From Sinosporangium album (GTDB taxonomy: Bacteria; Actinomycetota; Actinomycetes; Streptosporangiales; Streptosporangiaceae): a DNA stretch of 64,000 bases. Positions 60,520 to 64,000 of this stretch are shown piece after piece (position 1 is the first letter of the stretch; the number at the start of each line of letters is the position of its first letter). Under the pieces are notes generated by a model. It was not told the DNA's origin and searched no databases. It saw only the letters and a program-made list of their open reading frames with translations. A program made the translations under genes and the position numbers. The stretch covers positions 1 through 64,000 of the forward strand of contig NZ_FNCN01000013.1 of NCBI RefSeq assembly GCF_900100605.1, in the 5' to 3' direction.

Positions 60520-61755
60520 ATGAACGACCGTAGGCCCCGGGGTGAGAACACCCGCTCGGTCCACCTCCCGCCGCCCCCCACGCCTCGGCAGGCCGCGCTC
60601 GGTCAGGCGGTTTGGAGATCTTCGGCCTGGGCGTTCGACGACTCCGCGGAACACGCCGACATGCTGAGAGACCGCTCGCCCGGCGTCACCTACGGCCAGG
60701 TCGACAACCCCACCACCGCCTCCCTCGCCGCCGCCGTCGCCTCCCTCGAAGGCGCCGCCGCGCCCGAGGACGTCGCCGGCCAGGCGTTCGCATCCGGCAC
60801 CGCCGCCCTCAGCGCCGTCTTCATGACCTTCCTCGGCTCCGGCGCCCACGTCATCGCCCCCGCACCCGTGTACGGCGGCACCTACTCGCTGCTCTCCAGA
60901 GTCCTGTCCCGGTTCGGCGTGCTCTCGGACTTCGTCGACTACACCGACCTCGACACCGTGCGCGCGGCCGTACGGCCCACCACCAGGCTCATCTACGCCG
61001 AGACACTCTCCAACCCCGCGATGCTCGTCAGCGACCTGCGCGGTCTGTACCGCATAGCGCAGAGGGTCGGCGCCATCCTCATCGTCGACTCCACCTCCGC
61101 CACCCCCATCGTCTGCCGCCCCCTCGAACACGGCGCCGACCTGGTGCTCCACTCCGCCACCACCTACCTCGGCGGGCACGACGACTGCACCGGAGGAGTC
61201 GTCGTCGGGCGTCCCGACCTCATCGCCAGACTCCGTGACGTCCGCATCCACACCGGCGCCTCCATGTCGCCCGACGACGCCTTCCTCCTCCGTCGCGGCC
61301 TCGCCACCCTGCCCCTGCGCGTACGCCGCATGTGCTCCACCGCCATGCTCTTCGCCGCCTCCGTCGCCAAACACCCCGCCGTGCGCCGCGTCGACTACCC
61401 CGGCCTGCCCTACCACCGGAGCCACCGGCTCGCACAAACCCTCTTCGACTCCGGCCCCGAAGGCACCCGGTACGGCGCCACCGTCACCATCACCCCCCAC
61501 GGCGGCTACCGCGCCGGCATCGCCCTCGCCGACGGCCTCCGCCTCGCCCGCGTAGCCACCTCCTCCGGCGGCACCCACACCAGAGCCGCCCACGTCGCCT
61601 CCACCTCCCACCGCCAACTCGACCCCGGCGTCCTCACCGCCTCCGGCATCGACCCCGCCGCCGTCCGCTTCTCCATCGGCCTAGAAGACGCCGAAGACCT
61701 CATCGCCGACGTCACCCGATCCCTCAACTCCCTCCCCACCACAACCATCGCCTGA
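60520..61755 (+). CDS. Cys/Met-metabolism PLP-enzyme homologue lacking the PLP lysine
   Basis: 411 residues, fold-type I gamma-family (cystathionine gamma-synthase/lyase-like). Recognisable: TYGQVDNPTTASLAAAVASL, AFASGTAALSAVFMTFLGSG, APAPVYGGTYSLLSRVLSRF, LIVDSTSATPIVCRPLEHGA. The block LVLHSATTYLGGHDDCTGGV has Thr where the family has the PLP-binding Lys (SATKYLxGH), and YGQ replaces the usual Y(S/G)R. The cofactor Asp in VDS is kept. ACC cannot come from AAG by one change. Probably not an ordinary gamma-lyase; may be a regulatory or scaffold paralogue. C-terminal codons are extremely C-rich. Confidence 0.82.
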   Translation: MNDRRPRGENTRSVHLPPPPTPRQAALGQAVWRSSAWAFDDSAEHADMLRDRSPGVTYGQVDNPTTASLAAAVASLEGAAAPEDVAGQAFASGTAALSAVFMTFLGSGAHVIAPAPVYGGTYSLLSRVLSRFGVLSDFVDYTDLDTVRAAVRPTTRLIYAETLSNPAMLVSDLRGLYRIAQRVGAILIVDSTSATPIVCRPLEHGADLVLHSATTYLGGHDDCTGGVVVGRPDLIARLRDVRIHTGASMSPDDAFLLRRGLATLPLRVRRMCSTAMLFAASVAKHPAVRRVDYPGLPYHRSHRLAQTLFDSGPEGTRYGATVTITPHGGYRAGIALADGLRLARVATSSGGTHTRAAHVASTSHRQLDPGVLTASGIDPAAVRFSIGLEDAEDLIADVTRSLNSLPTTTIA

Positions 61756-61852
61756 CCCCCCTCACCCCTCCCTCCCAGGTCGACTGTCCTGGCAGGCCGA
61801 CGTGTCGGGAGCCGCCCGTGTTGCCCTGTCCCGTTCGGGAGTTGGTTGGCCT

Positions 61853-61978
61853 GGGAGTGCGAGGGGGCGCCGGTGCTTGGACTGAGGAGCGTCGGGAGCG
61901 AAGCGACCAGAGCGACGAGGGAAAGCACCGGGTTAAGAGCCCCCTCGCCGCGCGCCGAAGGCGCGCAATAAACACTGC
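61853..61978 (+). repeat. Structured intergenic element, copy C
   Basis: Same outer and inner stems as copy B and one tail hairpin, GCGCGCC-GAA-GGCGCGC (61950-61966), then AATAAACACTGC. It differs from B in the apical loop (GCGAAGCG versus GCGTAGCG). Located between the PLP-fold gene and ddlA, only 93 bp before copy D. Confidence 0.85.
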
Positions 61979-62070
61979 TTCTACAACTTAAGGGAGTCGG
62001 CTGTAGAGGCAGGCCGACGTCCCGGGAGTCGGACGCCCCGGAGTGCTGACGTTCGGGAGTCGCCCGGCCT

Positions 62071-62242
62071 GGGAGTGCGAGGGGGCGCCGGTGCTTGGAC
62101 TGAGGAGCGTCGGGAGCGCAGCGACCAGAGCGACGAGGGAAAGCACCGGATCAAGAGCCCCCTCGCCGCGACGCGAAGCGTCGCAATCAGAGCCGGGTCA
62201 AGAGCCCCCTCGCCGCGACGCGAAGCGTCGCAATAGACACAG
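62071..62242 (+). repeat. Structured intergenic element, copy D (two tail hairpins)
   Basis: Outer and inner stems as in copies B and C, followed by two tail units, both of the second stem class GCGACGC-GAA-GCGTCGC (62168-62184 and 62215-62231). The second tail unit repeats the preceding GTCAAGAGCCCCCTCGCCGC segment. Ends 37 bp before ddlA, so it would be in or just upstream of the ddlA promoter region. Confidence 0.85.
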
Positions 62243-62278
62243 CGGAAGCGCGCAAGCGGCCTGCTAGATTCGGGCATC

Positions 62279-63388
62279 ATGAACCAGAAGCGTGAAGCTC
62301 GGCCGCGGGTGGCGATCGTGTTCGGCGGTCGCAACTCTGAGCACGCGGTGTCCATTCTCGGCGCCGCCAGTGTGCTGGGGGCCATTGACCGGGCCAAGTA
62401 TGACGTGGTTCCGGTGGGCATCGCTGAGGACGGCCGCTGGGTGGTCGTTTCGGAGTCTCAGCGTTTCGCGATTGAGGATGGCGTGCTCCCGGCGGTGGAG
62501 GCGTCTGGAGCCGAGGTGGTGCTGCGGTCGGGTGCGGCGCCTCTGGTGACTTTGGAGCCGGGCCGGGTTCCGGTTGAGTTGGGCCAGGTCGACGTGGTTT
62601 TCCCGGTGATGCATGGCCCGTTCGCCGAGGATGGCACTATTCAGGGCCTGCTGGAGATGGCCGGGGTCCGTTATGTCGGCTCTGGTGTGCTGGCGAGCGC
62701 GGTCGGCATGGATAAGGCATATATGAAGCTCGTGCTGGCGGCCGCGGGGCTGCCGGTCGGCGAATACGTGGTGGTGCGTGACCGCGATTGGCGGGTGGAC
62801 CGGGCTCGGGTGCTGAAGGAGATCGAGGATCTCGGGTGGCCGGTCTTCGTGAAGCCTTCGCGCGCCGGCTCCAGCCAGGGCATCTCCAAGGCCCACGATA
62901 GGGCCGAGTTGGAGGCCGCCGTCGAGGAGGCACGTCGGCACGACCCGAAGGTCATGGTCGAGGCCGCGATCGTCGGCCGGGAGATCGAGTGCGCGGTGCT
63001 GGAGTCGTTGGACGACGCTCCCGCCACGGCGAGCGTGCCGGGCGAGGTGCTTGTCTCCGAGGGGCATGCCTTCTTCGACTTCGAGGCGAAGTACTACCCG
63101 GATCAGATGAGGCTTGAGGCTCCGGCGGACATCCCGGTCGAGGTGGCGGAGGAGGTGCGTGCCCTTGCCGTTCGCGCCTTCGAGGCCCTCGGGTGCGAGG
63201 GGTTGTCGCGGGTGGACTTCTTCTATACGCCCGACGGCGAGTTGATCCTCAATGAGATCAACACGATGCCCGGCTTCACGTCGCTGTCGGTCGCGCCGCA
63301 GCTCTGGGCCGCCGCCGGCCTGCCGTACGACGCGCTGGTCGACCGCCTGATCCAGTTGGCGCTGCGCCGGTCACCCGGTCTTCGCTAG
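62279..63388 (+). CDS. ddlA: D-alanine--D-alanine ligase
   Basis: 369 residues, ATP-grasp enzyme making the D-Ala-D-Ala dipeptide of peptidoglycan. Blocks: RVAIVFGGRNSEHAVSILGA, VVFPVMHGPFAEDGTIQGLL, YVGSGVLASAVGMDKAYMKL, WPVFVKPSRAGSSQGISKAH and FYTPDGELILNEINTMPGFT (Mg ligands). TAGATT (62265-62270) lies 8 nt before ATG 62279, hinting at a near-leaderless start. Confidence 0.97.
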   Translation: MNQKREARPRVAIVFGGRNSEHAVSILGAASVLGAIDRAKYDVVPVGIAEDGRWVVVSESQRFAIEDGVLPAVEASGAEVVLRSGAAPLVTLEPGRVPVELGQVDVVFPVMHGPFAEDGTIQGLLEMAGVRYVGSGVLASAVGMDKAYMKLVLAAAGLPVGEYVVVRDRDWRVDRARVLKEIEDLGWPVFVKPSRAGSSQGISKAHDRAELEAAVEEARRHDPKVMVEAAIVGREIECAVLESLDDAPATASVPGEVLVSEGHAFFDFEAKYYPDQMRLEAPADIPVEVAEEVRALAVRAFEALGCEGLSRVDFFYTPDGELILNEINTMPGFTSLSVAPQLWAAAGLPYDALVDRLIQLALRRSPGLR

Positions 63389-63805
63389 CGCCTTGGTGAT
63401 GGGCTCCGACAGCTCGACCATGACACCGGCCGGGGTGTGTTCGCGGGAGACCGTGAGTTCGATGTAGCCGAGGTCGGTGACGGCGGTGAACAGCGTCGGC
63501 TTCTTCGGGTCGGGAAACCAGCCGACCCCGTTGACCTCGGAGAGCCGATCCGTGGCGGCCATGTTGGCCGGGCGCGGCACTCCGCAGCGCAGAGCTATGC
63601 GTCCTGAATCCCAGACCGCGACGTAAGGGGACGCGGGTGAGGACTCCACGCGGCCTGTGCCGTCAAGGGTCTGCGGAAGGAAGGGGGCGAGTCTGTCGCA
63701 CATGGCCAAGGCGTCGCCCGTGGGTTTCGGCGGCTCCACGTGGACCGCGCCGCCGCACCCGCCCAGGGTGAGTACGGCGAGCACAGCGATCAACGACTTG
63801 CGCAT
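63371..63805 (-). CDS. DUF3515 family lipoprotein
   Basis: 144 residues. Signal peptide MRKSLIAVLAVLTLGGCGG with lipobox Cys17, then the DUF3515 domain: CDRLAPFLPQTLDGTGRVES, SPYVAVWDSGRIALRCGVPR, VNGVGWFPDPKKPTLFTAVT, DLGYIELTVSREHTPAGVMV. Surface lipoprotein of unknown function, usually found beside ddl in actinomycetes. Its 3' end overlaps the end of ddlA by 18 bp (convergent). Confidence 0.92.
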   Translation of the reverse strand: MRKSLIAVLAVLTLGGCGGAVHVEPPKPTGDALAMCDRLAPFLPQTLDGTGRVESSPASPYVAVWDSGRIALRCGVPRPANMAATDRLSEVNGVGWFPDPKKPTLFTAVTDLGYIELTVSREHTPAGVMVELSEPITKALAKTG

Positions 63806-63818
63806 GAACGACTTCCAG

Positions 63819-64000
63819 TCAGGAGTTCAGGTGAACTATGGGACACGTCAGGGTACGCGTGATCCCGTGCACTCCCTGAATTCTGGCCACCACGAGCTTG
63901 CCGAGTTCGTCGACATTGCGGGCTTCGGCGCGGACGATCACATCGTAGGGCCCTGTGACGTCCTCGGCCTGCAAGACGCCTTCTATGGCGCCGATCTCGC
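63819..64000 (-). CDS. Lrp/AsnC-type ligand-binding (RAM) domain protein, 3' part only
   Basis: The last ~60 residues are in the window: AIEGVLQAEDVTGPYDVIVR, AEARNVDELGKLVVARIQGV, HGITRTLTCPIVHLNS, stop at 63819. This is the RAM/AsnC effector domain; in this position actinomycetes have a single-domain, HTH-less protein of ~78 residues, but the 5' end lies beyond the window. It ends 14 bp before the DUF3515 gene. Confidence 0.85.
   Translation of the reverse strand, partial: EIGAIEGVLQAEDVTGPYDVIVRAEARNVDELGKLVVARIQGVHGITRTLTCPIVHLNS

Noticed and set aside
61138-61187. Sequencing error as explanation of the missing lysine
   Set aside because: Thr is ACC and Lys would be AAG; two adjacent substitutions with the frame intact make an error unlikely, so it is reported as a finding.

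Overview
The window is high-GC actinomycete chromosome, most likely of the order Streptosporangiales. This rests on GC-rich third codon positions, GTG/TTG starts, apparently leaderless starts and F420 biosynthesis (cofC). Gene order also fits: ilvB-ilvN-ilvC, serA, leuB, ilvE, cimA, gltX, tRNA-Gln/tRNA-Glu, ndgR-type regulator, leuC-leuD, hup, cofC, gpsA, ddlA is the order I recall around this locus in Streptomyces and relatives. No tool was run, so the taxonomy is inference.

Layout. 1-2745: 5' end of a tripartite tricarboxylate transporter binding protein divergent from a CitA/CitB-type two-component pair. 2916-10583: VanW-family surface protein, PQQ-type sugar dehydrogenase lipoprotein, D-2-hydroxyacid dehydrogenase and a membrane PAS-GGDEF-EAL protein. 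10650-14241: ilvBNC behind a leader-peptide attenuator. 14274-20962: secreted CAP-domain protein, DUF1707-FHA protein, a PadR-ABC-FtsX export operon and an SseB-like protein. 21208-31765: serA, a small ORF, two ROK proteins, leuB, ilvE, a Uma2 protein, an O-methyltransferase, and cimA behind its own leader-peptide attenuator. 31773-36398: accessory region with two copies of a CRISPR locus (one reduced to a single repeat, one with eight repeats) around a decaying regulator/methyltransferase-like cluster; no cas genes. 36417-41198: heparinase II/III-type enzyme, then an Asp23/AmaP envelope-stress operon. 41412-45633: FAH-family hydrolase, gltX and an M3 peptidase. 45797-51703: tRNA-Gln, a decayed genomic island between long att-like direct repeats, and two tRNA-Glu genes. 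51759-64000: GDSL pseudogene, acidic hypothetical, NdgR-type regulator, leuCD, hup, cofC, plsC-like gene, gpsA, a PLP-fold protein without its PLP lysine, ddlA, DUF3515 lipoprotein, and the 3' end of an Lrp/AsnC-type gene.

How it works together. Most core genes make branched-chain amino acids: ilvBNC, leuB, ilvE, cimA and leuCD. Control is visible at three points: leader peptides containing GILVVL (ilvB) and LLII (cimA), each followed by competing hairpins and a U-tract terminator, and an IclR/NdgR regulator divergent from leuCD with a dyad between them.

Most unusual content. (1) A dispersed, strongly structured intergenic element in four copies (32246, 36234, 61853, 62071), whose tail hairpins differ by three compensatory base-pair changes around a fixed GAA loop. 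(2) A CRISPR locus duplicated with its leader and flanks, one copy without spacers. (3) A tRNA-Gln island holding the truncated remains of what looks like an FxLD-type lanthipeptide system fused by deletion to an XRE-TPR regulator. (4) A cystathionine-synthase/lyase homologue with Thr in place of the catalytic lysine.
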